From positions 62,001-126,000 of the forward strand of contig SHMX01000004.1 of the NCBI GenBank assembly GCA_008080745.1: a stretch of 64,000 nt of DNA, written 5' to 3'. The notes under the pieces are model-generated. The model was given only the letters and a program-made list of their open reading frames with translations, did no database searches and had not been told where the DNA came from. This DNA is from Candidatus Thorarchaeota archaeon (GTDB lineage: Archaea; Asgardarchaeota; Thorarchaeia; Thorarchaeales; Thorarchaeaceae). Of the stretch, positions 33,239 through 42,635 are shown one piece after another. The number at the start of each line of letters is the position of its first letter. Position 1 is the first letter of the stretch. The translations under genes and the position numbers were made by a program.

Positions 33239-33634
33239 ATGACCGGTACTAGCACTACAGAAGTCAAATGTGTAAAATGCAAGAGAATCTACGAGTCTGT
33301 TGTTATTGACCACATCGACTTATCCGAGGATCGTGAACTTGTCAGAAAAATCAAATCTGGCAAGGCGAACCGTGTACAGTGCCCTAAGTGTAAGAAGGTC
33401 ATGTATCTCGATCGCAGTATAGTAATCAATTTTGAACCTCAAAATCTCATTGTTCTATATGATCCGAATTTGAAGAAAAAAGAAGACATTGAAAATGTTA
33501 TGAGAAGTTATGAGAGCATCATTGGCTTCAACGAGATTTTTGAAGAGATTGGAGCAGAAACAGAATTTAAGGTGATAAGCGACATCAAGAAATTGAAGAC
33601 GCTCATCACAGATTATGCTAAGTTGTATATGTAG
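33239..33634 (+). CDS. Small zinc-ribbon protein
   Basis: 131 residues. Two CxxC knuckles (CVKCKR near 11-16 and CPKCKK near 49-54) form an N-terminal zinc ribbon. The C-terminal ~75 residues are a mixed alpha/beta segment with a helix-rich end. I recognise no function. ATG with GGTG 5 nt upstream. It ends 2 nt from the convergent inositol-phosphate synthase gene. Confidence 0.6.
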   Translation: MTGTSTTEVKCVKCKRIYESVVIDHIDLSEDRELVRKIKSGKANRVQCPKCKKVMYLDRSIVINFEPQNLIVLYDPNLKKKEDIENVMRSYESIIGFNEIFEEIGAETEFKVISDIKKLKTLITDYAKLYM

Positions 33635-33636
33635 AA

Positions 33637-34704
33637 TCAGAGTTTTCTCTTACCGAGTAGAAATTCTTCTACCCATCTCTCTGCACGATACATAGTTGTA
33701 GGTGATGGTGGCATTTTAAAGCCGTAAGCCGATATCGATTCAAGAGCACCTGATAACCCTCTTTTTAGAGCCAGTTTTGTACCTCTGATTGCATCCATTA
33801 AGATTGGACCTGCATTAGGACCATCAGTGACCTCCATACGAATATCAATTTTGATGGGTGCTCCACCAAATTGTCTTCCATGAATATAGAAATATGAGTC
33901 ACGCGAGTTATCCATAAATGGTACAAAGTCCGACGAACCCGCAACAAGAGGTGCATCATAGGGCAAGTCTTGACTTATTGCACCACTCTTTACCCCTCGT
34001 TTCCTCATCCGTCCACGATAATGGGAATCGAGGGATTCAGCACCTCCACCAACATCAAGCTGATAGCTCTTATCGACCTTTACTCCTCTTGCTACAAGCA
34101 GTTGGAGGATATTCCTGTGCAAAACGGTTGAACCCAGTTGGTCTTGGATGTCATCTCCAACGAGAGGAATGCCTTTCTCTTCAAATTTCTTTGCCCATTC
34201 CGGATCTGATGCTATTCGAATGGGCACTCCATTGATGAAAGCCACACCTGCATCGAGACATGCTTGTGCATAGAATTTCGTTGCCTCTTCAGCTGAACCA
34301 GGCAATAAGCAAACACCTATCTCCGCTCCAGAATCCTTCAAAATCTTCACAACATCATCATCAGATGCTTTGGATATGTTTGTTAATATCTGGAGTTTTT
34401 CGTCAATTCCATCTTTAACTGGACCCTTTGAAACTTTGACTCCCATCTTCTCAATCTTCGCAAATCGCATGACATTGTTTGGATCTGCAAAAATAGCCTC
34501 AGATAGATCCACACCAACTTTACCTTCAACAACATCAAAGGCAGCGACAAATTCGATATCTTCGACATGATATCCAGCGAAATCAGGATGGCTTAATCCT
34601 ATACTTTCATCTCCAGCTCTTGTGTTTTTGTAATATTCTACTCCCTGAATGAGAGCACTAGCGCAATTTCCTATGCCAAATAATGCTACCTTTATTCCGT
34701 TCAA
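33637..34704 (-). CDS. ino1: Myo-inositol-1-phosphate synthase
   Basis: Converts glucose 6-phosphate to inositol 1-phosphate with NAD, feeding inositol ether lipids. N-terminal GIGNCASALIQGVEYY is the dinucleotide motif. NGVPIRIASDPEWAKKFEEKG, VGDDIQDQLGSTVLHR and LDVGGGAESLDS are catalytic-domain signatures of the archaeal/actinobacterial short form (~355-370 residues). TTG start with AGAGGT upstream. Together with the geranylgeranyl reductase homologue it points to archaeal phospholipid metabolism. Confidence 0.93.
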   Translation of the reverse strand: MNGIKVALFGIGNCASALIQGVEYYKNTRAGDESIGLSHPDFAGYHVEDIEFVAAFDVVEGKVGVDLSEAIFADPNNVMRFAKIEKMGVKVSKGPVKDGIDEKLQILTNISKASDDDVVKILKDSGAEIGVCLLPGSAEEATKFYAQACLDAGVAFINGVPIRIASDPEWAKKFEEKGIPLVGDDIQDQLGSTVLHRNILQLLVARGVKVDKSYQLDVGGGAESLDSHYRGRMRKRGVKSGAISQDLPYDAPLVAGSSDFVPFMDNSRDSYFYIHGRQFGGAPIKIDIRMEVTDGPNAGPILMDAIRGTKLALKRGLSGALESISAYGFKMPPSPTTMYRAERWVEEFLLGKRKL

Positions 34705-35199
34705 TTGTATGACCTCTTTTGTAGGTAGAGGAATCTAACAAAATGCTGTTGTCACATCTTTTAAAGTTTTATGACCATAGAATAGTGGGACTACTAAGTA
34801 TTAATGATACAAATCATAGCATCGAATATATTCTAATGCTTTTTTAAGATTTATAGCTAATTGATTATAATTTGCCAACACTTATAGAGAAAAGAATCCA
34901 TATATTATGTGGACGCACGGAAGATCCCGTTGCTCTTCATATCGTTTCACAGAAAACAGATATGACCGATTCGCAGAAGTCTATGTGAATGTCCAAGATG
35001 GAGATTTACCTCTCACCTGATGGTTCAGAGAAAGATGGCAGCAAGTTGGTAACGAGTCTTTACGTTCATATGAGGGTGGACCTCAAGTCCATGATGGACT
35101 ACCAAGTTAATCGGGGTCTCTGCGTCCCCCTTTTGAAATTCATTAATGCTATATGAATGACTCTTCTAGACAGATTGCTTTTCAAAGACATTAGTCATG
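34705..35199. other. Intergenic region with overlapping palindromes, no supported gene
   Basis: This 495-bp gap separates two minus-strand genes. It contains a 15-bp dyad AGTCCAT-G-ATGGACT at 35086-35100 overlapping GGAC-N5-GTCC at 35078-35090. A 55-codon ATG frame lies at 34989-35156, with no ribosome site, and I do not support it. The part next to 34705 should hold the promoter of the inositol-phosphate synthase gene. Confidence 0.4.
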
Positions 35200-36360
35200 T
35201 TATCGGATACTTTTAGCTAGTAACTCAACAACATCCATGACTTCCATTCTACTATTGGTTAGCTTCTTACCTGATAGTAGATTATTTTCGCAAAAGGGAC
35301 ACGCAGTGGCAATGATGGTCGCTCCAGTTTCTTCGGCTTCCGAAATTCGACTTGCACCAATATTCTTTGAGAGATCAGGATCATATGATCGAAGGCCACC
35401 CCCTGCACCACAGCAGATTGCAGTTTCGCGAATGGTATCCATCTCCACAAATTTGACTCCCGGAATCGCTTTTAGAACTTCTCGTGGACTCTCATAAACT
35501 CCAAGTTCCCTTCCCATGTGACAAGGATCGTGATAAGTAACTTGAACTTCTTCTATCTTCTTTGGTCTTAGCTTTCCTTCTTTGATTAGTTCTTCTGCAT
35601 ATTCTAAGATGTGTAAGGTTTTAGGGAGTTTTACTCCAAATTTTTCTGGATAGTCCTTTCTGAGAGTCTTCAAACAACCTGCACAAGAAACAATTACTCT
35701 TTCAGCACCGGAATTTCTGATTATTTCCTCAACTTTCTCTGCGTTTGTCTTTGCGTCTTCTATCTTACCTGTTCTTATCATTACAGAACCACAGCATGGT
35801 TCATTATCCAGTACGGCAAAATCAATTCCTGCTGATTTTAGAATCTCTGAGGTGTATACTGCTGCATCGGGTAATCTCATTCCAGCAGTACAACCGACAT
35901 AGTAGAGGGTGTTACCTTTTGTTGGTACACTGTAACCTAAACCTTCAATCCATTTTCTCTTCTCAGTATTATCCTCAGAATATGGGTTATCATATTTGAT
36001 TATCTTCTCTACCAGATTATCTCTTACAACATTTGGAATATCGCTCAAGACTTGCCTAACCTGCTCCAAACTTTCTGCAGGATTGAATTCTGCAGCACAT
36101 ATTTGAGTGCAATTTCCGCAAAGTGTGCATTGGAAAAGAGACTCTGCATTTTCAGGGGTTTTTTCCAATTCGCCATCCAATAGTGCCAAGGCTACTTGGA
36201 TTTTACCTCTCATAAAACTAGTTTCAAATCCACTCGAATTCTTCCAGACCGGACAGATTCCGTCAAATCCCTTGTCTTCATAGACTGCATTTCTACATAT
36301 ACCACATCTTCTGCATTGTAGTAATTCTTCTCTTAGATAGTCTAAATCTATATCTGTCAC
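35200..36360 (-). CDS. Fe-S oxidoreductase with CCG domains (GlcF/HdrD-like)
   Basis: 386 residues. N-terminal [4Fe-4S] sites: CRRCGICRN...CPVW and CTLCGNCTQIC. Two cysteine-rich CCG domains follow: GCTAGM/EPCCG/CAGC and HDPCHMGRELG/CCGAGGG. This is the electron-carrying partner of FAD oxidases for glycolate or lactate, and is related to HdrD. GTG start with GGAGGT upstream, directly after the FAD subunit gene, so the pair is one transcription unit. The electron acceptor is unknown. Confidence 0.88.
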   Translation of the reverse strand: MTDIDLDYLREELLQCRRCGICRNAVYEDKGFDGICPVWKNSSGFETSFMRGKIQVALALLDGELEKTPENAESLFQCTLCGNCTQICAAEFNPAESLEQVRQVLSDIPNVVRDNLVEKIIKYDNPYSEDNTEKRKWIEGLGYSVPTKGNTLYYVGCTAGMRLPDAAVYTSEILKSAGIDFAVLDNEPCCGSVMIRTGKIEDAKTNAEKVEEIIRNSGAERVIVSCAGCLKTLRKDYPEKFGVKLPKTLHILEYAEELIKEGKLRPKKIEEVQVTYHDPCHMGRELGVYESPREVLKAIPGVKFVEMDTIRETAICCGAGGGLRSYDPDLSKNIGASRISEAEETGATIIATACPFCENNLLSGKKLTNSRMEVMDVVELLAKSIR

Positions 36361-36361
36361 C

Positions 36362-37768
36362 TTAGAGACCTCCTAATACTCCCGGATTCATGATTCCATT
36401 TGGATCAAGTGTTTGTTTGATTGCTTTAATGAAATTCAAATAATCTTTCATTTCTTCCACTCCTTCTACCCAATATGGTGCCAATTTGAAAGGGACAGCA
36501 CCTGTTTTGAATAATCGTTTGGATAGTTCAACATGAGCTTCTTTCACTTTTTCCTCCTCTTCTTTATCTGTAGGATCAAAATAGAGATGTGGATAGAAGT
36601 TATAGCTGGAATGACCAGTTTGGAATCCTGCAGTATGTCCCAGAAGTCCATATTCATCCATTACCTCCCAGATTACTTTGACGGAAGCATGCCAATTAGA
36701 GGGTGTTTGATGATGATACAGAATACGCCAGTGCCATCCATGTGCATAAGAAGAACGGGCAAAAGTGCGCATTCTATCATCCCATTCTCCCTGGGGTAAT
36801 TGACGAATTCCAATAACATGACCTCCATGACTCTCACATAGTTTTGCCGCCAAAGCAACATCAGATGTGAGTTGGTCTTCTCTCATTCTCCCAATAGTAA
36901 TGGAAACTGTAAAATCTGGCCAATCATGTTCTGGTATCTCATATTCTTCCCCAAGCATATCCATGAAGAAGTTGAGGATTCTCCCCTCATAAATAGAGGC
37001 AAAGACAGCGTTGATATCATTCTGTTTTAGTGAAATGAGAAACTTCTCTGCCTGCTCAGCTGTTTCAAAACCATATGTTTCATAGTGAAATTGACGCATT
37101 CTCTTTGTGACTTTTACAGATACATTTGTTATGATGCCGAGGCTCCCAAGAGACCCTATGAATAGACCTGTAATATCGGGTCCAAATGCATATCGGAGAA
37201 ATGGTCCAGGAACGTGTGGACTGGCCTCTGTCCCAGTTTGGATTACGGTTCCATCCGGAAGAACCACTTCAAGACCAAGAACAAGTTCGGCAATACAACC
37301 CTCCGTTGACGACCCGGGTCCAGCACCATTTACTGCGACATTACCTGCAATTGTGCAAACAAGTGATGATTCCGGATATACTGGCAACCACAAATCATGT
37401 TTATTGAGGAACTTATCCAGCATACCAAAGGTTACTCCCGCTCCAACCTTTACCGATCTAAGGTCTTCATACAGAGTGACATCTGCTAATCGCATAAGTT
37501 CGACGACAAGACTTCCTTCTTTGGGAATAACTTCACCTTGAAGACTAGATCCACCAGACCTAGCTATGACGGGAATTTTGTATTCATTAGCTATTTTGAG
37601 AATCCGTGATATTTCTTCAGTGTTTCCTGGTCTAACTACAGCATCTGGTTTGATCGAATCATATCCTGTTGATGCGGAAGAGGAATATGCAAGTAGTACA
37701 TCTGGGCGGGTGGATACATATTTCTCGCCAATTATTTCCACTAATTTTGTAATAATCTTGCTATCCAT
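36362..37768 (-). CDS. FAD-linked oxidase (GlcD / D-lactate dehydrogenase type)
   Basis: 468 residues. FAD-binding_4 domain with RSGGSSLQGEVIP, VNGAGPGSSTEGC and LGSLGIITNVSVKVTKR; C-terminal substrate-binding domain ending NPNGIMNPGVLG, typical of GlcD/LDH-type 2-hydroxyacid dehydrogenases. Its partner is the Fe-S subunit at 35200. An in-frame ATG at 37792 exists, but ATG 37768 has GGAGGTAATCAA right before it and is preferred. The substrate (glycolate, lactate or another 2-hydroxyacid) is not determined. Confidence 0.9.
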   Translation of the reverse strand: MDSKIITKLVEIIGEKYVSTRPDVLLAYSSSASTGYDSIKPDAVVRPGNTEEISRILKIANEYKIPVIARSGGSSLQGEVIPKEGSLVVELMRLADVTLYEDLRSVKVGAGVTFGMLDKFLNKHDLWLPVYPESSLVCTIAGNVAVNGAGPGSSTEGCIAELVLGLEVVLPDGTVIQTGTEASPHVPGPFLRYAFGPDITGLFIGSLGSLGIITNVSVKVTKRMRQFHYETYGFETAEQAEKFLISLKQNDINAVFASIYEGRILNFFMDMLGEEYEIPEHDWPDFTVSITIGRMREDQLTSDVALAAKLCESHGGHVIGIRQLPQGEWDDRMRTFARSSYAHGWHWRILYHHQTPSNWHASVKVIWEVMDEYGLLGHTAGFQTGHSSYNFYPHLYFDPTDKEEEEKVKEAHVELSKRLFKTGAVPFKLAPYWVEGVEEMKDYLNFIKAIKQTLDPNGIMNPGVLGGL

Positions 37769-37792
37769 TTGATTACCTCCGAATAATTCCAT

Positions 37793-38119
37793 CTAGAAGA
37801 TATGACGGATTTTCATCAGATCGCTCGCTGATCCCTTCACTTTCAATTTTCGTCGAAGTAAAGCTGAAGCTGCACTCATCTCTTCAAGGAATAGCTTTCT
37901 GATAGTTTGACTGTCGCTTTCAATCCGCATATCTGGATTATCTATTTCGCCCTCATCAACAGTAATTGTATTATCTGCTACAGTAAAATGGTAAACTCCA
38001 CCATCTTTGAGAGTGAGCAGGGCTTTCCTTTCCCAACCCTCAATTGCATCCTTGGTTTCGTCTCTTTCGAGACCAATAGCAATTCTTTCTCTCATTAATT
38101 CAAGAAGTTCTTGGCTCAT
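37793..38119 (-). CDS. SCP2-like sterol/lipid carrier domain protein
   Basis: 108 residues forming a single SCP2-type fold: an N-terminal helix, WERKALLTLKDGGVYHFTVADNTITVDEG strands (in the family pattern), NPDMRIESD, and a C-terminal helix region with LKVKGSASDLMKI. Such proteins bind hydrophobic acyl or lipid ligands. It is the first gene of an apparent operon with the FAD oxidase and Fe-S subunits (25-bp gap), so it may carry a substrate or acyl-CoA for them. ATG with AGGTGAC upstream. Confidence 0.75.
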   Translation of the reverse strand: MSQELLELMRERIAIGLERDETKDAIEGWERKALLTLKDGGVYHFTVADNTITVDEGEIDNPDMRIESDSQTIRKLFLEEMSAASALLRRKLKVKGSASDLMKIRHIF

Positions 38120-38282
38120 ATTTATGTCACCTTGTGAATGTGTGGCCTCGCATTGCCAGTTTTAGTTGTTTTCATATGAACGGGAACTATTTCGACATTT
38201 GCCGAACTATTTGGTGATTTCCAGTTATTTTCCTCCTCTGAACCAATAATAACAGTGATAAGAAGATACTATCTTTCCCACA

Positions 38283-38837
38283 TTGAGTTCAATGTCCGAA
38301 CAGGAAAAACCAGAAGAACGCATCGATGAGCTTGAATTCGAGAAGGCCGAATGGACACGCACTGATGATCTGAAGGAATCTATCCATATGTTCATTTCAC
38401 ATCATCCTCCATCATTATTTGGCCATTGTTTACGGGTACGGGTTTTAGGCAGATCGATTTATTTCTGTGGCCGTTGTACTGGTATCTATGGTGGCTTAGC
38501 GATTGGGATTGTTACATTGGCATTATTAGATTTCTCTCTAACTCCTGATTGGTTTTGGTTTCTTGTATCATTAGTCTTTGGGCATGCCACTGTGGTCGAT
38601 TGGATGAGTCAGAGATTAACTCCGCGAAAGACCACAAATCTAGTTAGGGCAAGTACGGGCTTTCTTAGTGGATTAGGTCTCGCAATAGTTTTCTTACTCG
38701 CAAATCTTTTCTTTATGCTTACTGCATTGGCTGTTATGACTGCCTCAATTGGTATTGTGAGTATACTTGAGGCTCAGATAAACAAAAAATCTCAGTCCAC
38801 AGAAACTAAGAACCTCGAAACCAAACCTGCAGAATAG
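38283..38837 (+). CDS. DUF2085 membrane protein
   Basis: 184 residues. HHPPSLFGHCLRV followed by IYFCGRCTGIYGG is the His/Cys signature of DUF2085, a small membrane family of unknown function whose CxRCxG may bind a metal. Three or four membrane segments follow. The N-terminal ~30 residues are charged, and the C-terminal tail is hydrophilic. Start may be TTG 38283 or ATG 38292. Confidence 0.78.
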   Translation: MSSMSEQEKPEERIDELEFEKAEWTRTDDLKESIHMFISHHPPSLFGHCLRVRVLGRSIYFCGRCTGIYGGLAIGIVTLALLDFSLTPDWFWFLVSLVFGHATVVDWMSQRLTPRKTTNLVRASTGFLSGLGLAIVFLLANLFFMLTALAVMTASIGIVSILEAQINKKSQSTETKNLETKPAE

Positions 38838-38900
38838 ATCGATATTTACCCAAGCCAAAATGTTTTATCCTCTAGCTAGTCGGAAAACATGTGAATTGCA

Positions 38901-40040
38901 TTGATATATGTAGCAAAACCAATAATCGAGTCTGAAGAGATTGCTGCAGTAGAAGAGGTACTCAAAACAGGAATGCTTGCTGAGGGTAAAATCAGTAGAG
39001 CTTTTGAGAAGCAGTTCTCTGATTATACCGGTGTGAAATTCTCTACGGTAACAAGCAATGGAACAACTGCTTTACATACTGCTCTTGAGGCCATGGATAT
39101 CAAGCCCGGTGACGAAATAATCACATCTCCATTCACTTTCATTGCATCTGCAAATACCATTGCTATGATTGGAGCTGTTCCAGTTTTTGTTGATATTGAT
39201 CCTGAAACCTATAATATAGATCCTTCATTGATTGAGAAGGCAATAAATGAGAAGACCAAGGCAATCATGCCGATACATATCTTCGGTATGCCTGCGGATA
39301 TGAAACAAATTATGGAGATTGCTGAGAAACACGATTTACTTGTGATTGAAGACGCCTGCCAAGCACATGGGGCGGAGATTGATGGCAAGAAAGTTGGTTC
39401 ATTTGGCGATGCAGCAGCTTTCTCCTTCTATGCTACAAAAAACATGATGACTGGGGAAGGAGGGATGATATCCACTAATAATGAGGAAATTTACGATAAT
39501 GCAATGATGATCAAGAACCATGGTCGAGGTAAGAAGGGTGGTTATAGTCATTTTCGAATAGGTTATAATTTCCGTATGTTAGATATGGTATCAGCGCTCG
39601 GAATAGTACAGTTGAAACGGTTGCCTAATGTTGTTAAAGCGCAAAGAAAGAATGCCTCCGAGTTTACAAAAATAGTAGATGATATTGAAGATCTTATACC
39701 GCAGAAAGAACTTGATGGAATGAAGTCTGCATATCATGTTTATGCTCCAATTCTAACATCGGATAGAATGACAAGGGATCGGATATTAGAAAAATTCAGA
39801 GAGCATAATATCGGTGCTAGGAGTGTTTATGCACTACCTTGTCACAAACAGGATACCTATCTGAATATATCTGATTGGAGATGGGCTGAATTTGTGCACT
39901 ATCCCGACTACTCAAAGCTTAATCTTCCACACTCTGAGCGGATTGGGGACCTTCATTTCCAAATTCCTTCTCATGCGAGTATTACTGATGGAGAACGTGA
40001 TCAGATCATCTCTGCAATTTATGATATCTTTCAGGTCTAA
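38901..40040 (+). CDS. DegT/DnrJ/EryC1/StrS-family PLP aminotransferase
   Basis: 379 residues. SNGTTALH binds the cofactor phosphate. ITSPFTFIASANTI, HIFGMPADM and EDACQAHGA (with the PLP-contacting Asp) follow. The PLP lysine is in SFYATKNMMTGEGGM. The family transaminates keto-sugars for nucleotide-sugar and surface-glycan synthesis. TTG start. GlmS at 54.5 kb would supply amino sugars, but no glycan cluster surrounds this gene. Confidence 0.93.
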   Translation: MIYVAKPIIESEEIAAVEEVLKTGMLAEGKISRAFEKQFSDYTGVKFSTVTSNGTTALHTALEAMDIKPGDEIITSPFTFIASANTIAMIGAVPVFVDIDPETYNIDPSLIEKAINEKTKAIMPIHIFGMPADMKQIMEIAEKHDLLVIEDACQAHGAEIDGKKVGSFGDAAAFSFYATKNMMTGEGGMISTNNEEIYDNAMMIKNHGRGKKGGYSHFRIGYNFRMLDMVSALGIVQLKRLPNVVKAQRKNASEFTKIVDDIEDLIPQKELDGMKSAYHVYAPILTSDRMTRDRILEKFREHNIGARSVYALPCHKQDTYLNISDWRWAEFVHYPDYSKLNLPHSERIGDLHFQIPSHASITDGERDQIISAIYDIFQV

Positions 40041-40685
40041 TCAAGAGAAATACTCCAAGATATCCCTGAGGTCCTTTGAGCGAACGGTTACATCTGCTGC
40101 TTCGCTCACCATTTCACTCTCGGGATTAAATGCAATACTGAATCCTGCAAAGTGAAACAAGTCAATATCATTTTCTCCATCACCAATACATGCAAAATGG
40201 TCTTTTTGTAATTGCATCTTCTCTAGATACTCTCTTGCTCTTTCTACTTTCTGAGGTCCTCCCATCACATACTGAACCTCACCATCGTGCTTTCCATCAT
40301 CTTCTCCTAAGACATTAGAGTACGCAAAATGCAATCCAAGCCGTTTTTTGAAAGGTTTTAGAAAGAATTGACTAACTCCACTAGATATGCATCCGACAAC
40401 ATATCCACGATTTAGTAACTCATGGATTGTTTCTTCAGCTCCAGACATAAGTGGTAACGATTCAATTAAAGAATCAAGAGTTCCATCAACTGGTATTCCT
40501 CTCCAAATCTTTGATCCTTCAATAATTGACTCTGTTAGGCTAAGCTTCTTTATCTGGTTCTCTTTCATTATTCTAAGGAATTTCTCCCCTAGGCCTAATG
40601 CGTGTGCAACAGGAAATGCAGCGCTCGGTCCGTCGAATAATACTCCATCAAGGTCGAAAGCAATTATTTTAATTTCATTTTGCAA
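40041..40685 (-). CDS. HAD-superfamily phosphatase (SerB-like)
   Basis: 214 residues. Motif I is FDLDGVLFDG (catalytic Asp pair), motif II is at CISSGVSQF, and motif III/IV is GDGENDIDLF. The overall layout is close to phosphoserine phosphatase. It may dephosphorylate phosphoserine or a sugar phosphate. TTG start with AGGAG upstream. It converges directly on the aminotransferase gene with no gap. Confidence 0.82.
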   Translation of the reverse strand: MQNEIKIIAFDLDGVLFDGPSAAFPVAHALGLGEKFLRIMKENQIKKLSLTESIIEGSKIWRGIPVDGTLDSLIESLPLMSGAEETIHELLNRGYVVGCISSGVSQFFLKPFKKRLGLHFAYSNVLGEDDGKHDGEVQYVMGGPQKVERAREYLEKMQLQKDHFACIGDGENDIDLFHFAGFSIAFNPESEMVSEAADVTVRSKDLRDILEYFS

Positions 40686-40775
40686 ATTTCAAAACTCCTG
40701 AAACTGTACCAGTTATCGATATACAGCAGGCGAAACAATATTATCCGTTTTGGAATATACAATAATGATTCTGCC

Positions 40776-41933
40776 ATGAATGTCATCCTTAAGAAAAAAC
40801 AAAAATTTGGCTCCATCAACCTAGTTAAAAAGAGATTTCAGCAAGATCGAAAGGAGCGGGATTTATCCTTTGATGTTGGTAAAATGCCTCGGGATATTTT
40901 GGAACGCATGTTAGTTGTGTGTGGTAGGGTCGGCAGTAAAAATATTGAAATTTACAGACAAAAGGCAAAAGAAATTGGTGCTAGTTTTGTAGAAGATGAT
41001 TCGGGATCATGGGTATTTACTCATAGGAAAATTCGGGATAGCTACGATCCAGGATATCATGAGGGTGTACTTCTCATTGGAACTGCAAAAGAACTTCCAT
41101 CTACCCGAGTTGGTTATCAAGACTCCTACGCTTTTACTGATTGGTTTCTACAAGATATTGAGGGCGATGGATTTCCCGATATCCCCGTTGGAAGAGTTTA
41201 CGGGCCTCCTCAGACGGTTTTATACCACATGGACCCTACAATAATTGATAGTGATATTGCAATTGTTTTCGACTCGGAACCTGGACGTTCAATGCGTCAC
41301 GTAGAGGGTCTCGCATCCTTGGGTTTTGATGTTGAGATTTTAGAACGCTTCCACGAAGACGACAACGAACTAATGGCAGCGAGTGAATTCATCTTACAAT
41401 TTTCTGATGGTATGTATACTCGTAGAATTCATGGGACACCTGATAGATGGGCATCACATAATTCTGTAATTTTGTCACATACCCAAGCTGAGAGTATTCC
41501 GTTCAAAGGGTATCCTGTGATATTTTCTGAAGCTTGCAGCACCGCACAAGAAGGGCCTTTGTTGAGTGCATTCCTCAATGGGGGTGCTTGCTATATTGGC
41601 TCAACACTTGATACTATGAACAATATAGAAGAGTATGAAGATTGGCGAGATTGCCCCTATGCAGATGGCTGGAAATTCGGTTTTCTAGACCTTCTTGATT
41701 CCTATAGCTTGATTGGTCAGGTAAAGACACAGGTTGATAGAGAACTCTACGAACGATTGCCACTAGAGATACAACAACAGATTGAATCTATTAGAATGAG
41801 CGAATCTCATCAGATTAATGATGATAAAGCACTAAGTCTCGTGGAGTGGGTTCTTTATGGGAATCCACTACGTAGAACTACAGTTGGTCCTGATGCGGAT
41901 TACACACCTGGAAGACTTCTTGTCGATACTTAG
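40776..41933 (+). CDS. Gingipain-like (peptidase C25, clan CD) caspase-fold protein
   Basis: About 385 residues from ATG 40776 (the frame is open from 40680). The central segment YAFTDWFLQDIEGDGFPDIPVGRV is the calcium-binding-like Asp-rich strand typical of C25 peptidases. The catalytic dyad appears as H219 in HGTPDRW and C254 in FSEACST. There is no signal peptide, so it should be cytosolic or self-processed, unlike secreted gingipains. The basic N terminus (~30 residues) is Lys/Gln-rich. Whether it is active and what it cuts is unknown. Confidence 0.72.
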   Translation: MNVILKKKQKFGSINLVKKRFQQDRKERDLSFDVGKMPRDILERMLVVCGRVGSKNIEIYRQKAKEIGASFVEDDSGSWVFTHRKIRDSYDPGYHEGVLLIGTAKELPSTRVGYQDSYAFTDWFLQDIEGDGFPDIPVGRVYGPPQTVLYHMDPTIIDSDIAIVFDSEPGRSMRHVEGLASLGFDVEILERFHEDDNELMAASEFILQFSDGMYTRRIHGTPDRWASHNSVILSHTQAESIPFKGYPVIFSEACSTAQEGPLLSAFLNGGACYIGSTLDTMNNIEEYEDWRDCPYADGWKFGFLDLLDSYSLIGQVKTQVDRELYERLPLEIQQQIESIRMSESHQINDDKALSLVEWVLYGNPLRRTTVGPDADYTPGRLLVDT

Positions 41934-42358
41934 TTAATAATCAGCTTACGTTCCTGATGAAATGACCTCTCGCCTATAATACCGCCGATAAACCCTCCTA
42001 CAAGGGATAAGAAACCCATAATGGATGCGGCAAGTAGAAGGGAAATAAGATCTACAGAATCCCCAATAATGATCTGTGTAATAGTAAACAGAGGAATGTA
42101 TGCAGTAATTGCGCTAATAAATGAGATAATCGATCCATTCTTTCTTGAGGCTAAAAAAAACCCTCCTACTAATCCAGTGAAGATTGGTGTGAAATAGAAG
42201 AGTAAAAAGAACAATCCTAAATTTAGTAGAATAAGAGCTCCAATCATGGCGATGAATTTTATCTTTCCAATATTTGTTCCAGTATCGTTACCTATCATGA
42301 CCTTCAATTTCATTCGTTCTATGTTGGATATAATGATGTCGTTAGTTAAACCCTTCAA
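41930..42358 (-). CDS. Small four-helix membrane protein, unknown
   Basis: 142 residues: a hydrophilic first ~30, then four hydrophobic segments with Gly-rich stretches (GLVGGFFLASRKNG, LVGGFIGGIIGE). Its end overlaps the peptidase gene by 4 nt. No family recognised. Confidence 0.5.
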   Translation of the reverse strand: MKGLTNDIIISNIERMKLKVMIGNDTGTNIGKIKFIAMIGALILLNLGLFFLLFYFTPIFTGLVGGFFLASRKNGSIISFISAITAYIPLFTITQIIIGDSVDLISLLLAASIMGFLSLVGGFIGGIIGERSFHQERKLIIN

Positions 42359-42414
42359 TCTCCATAGTATTCATATACCATTATACTACTCTATATTCTA
42401 CCGCTTACCACGTT

Positions 42415-42570
42415 ATGAATAACGTAGAAGTGGATGAGAGGCGAAAAGTTGTGTCTGAAGATAAAGAGTCAATGACTGATAAGCTCAAGAGAGCTTTTAG
42501 TATTAAGGTTTCAAAACCTAAGAATCCTTTCAAAGGCAACCCCTACAAAAAGGGCGAAGAGGAAGAATAA
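42415..42570 (+). CDS. Small charged protein (51 aa), unknown
   Basis: ATG frame of 51 codons encoding a Lys/Glu-rich peptide (NPFKGNPYKKGEEEE at its end). A TATA-like CTCTATATTC lies 20-30 nt upstream, and a strong hairpin with a T-rich tail begins 10 nt after the stop. This framing by signals supports a real small gene, perhaps near-leaderless. Function unknown. Confidence 0.5.
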   Translation: MNNVEVDERRKVVSEDKESMTDKLKRAFSIKVSKPKNPFKGNPYKKGEEEE

Positions 42571-42579
42571 CACTTCATT

Positions 42580-42601
42580 ATGCCTGTATCACAACAGGCA
42601 T
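42580..42601 (+). terminator. Hairpin terminator
   Basis: An 8-bp stem ATGCCTGT / ACAGGCAT with a 6-nt loop is followed by TATTCTCTTTTCTG. Confidence 0.6.
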
Positions 42602-42635
42602 TATTCTCTTTTCTGTCATCTAGATTGTGTTCTAG

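Noticed and set aside
34989-35156. 55-codon frame in the gap before the Fe-S oxidoreductase genes
   Set aside because: No ribosome site or promoter in the right place; overlaps palindromes; no family resemblance.
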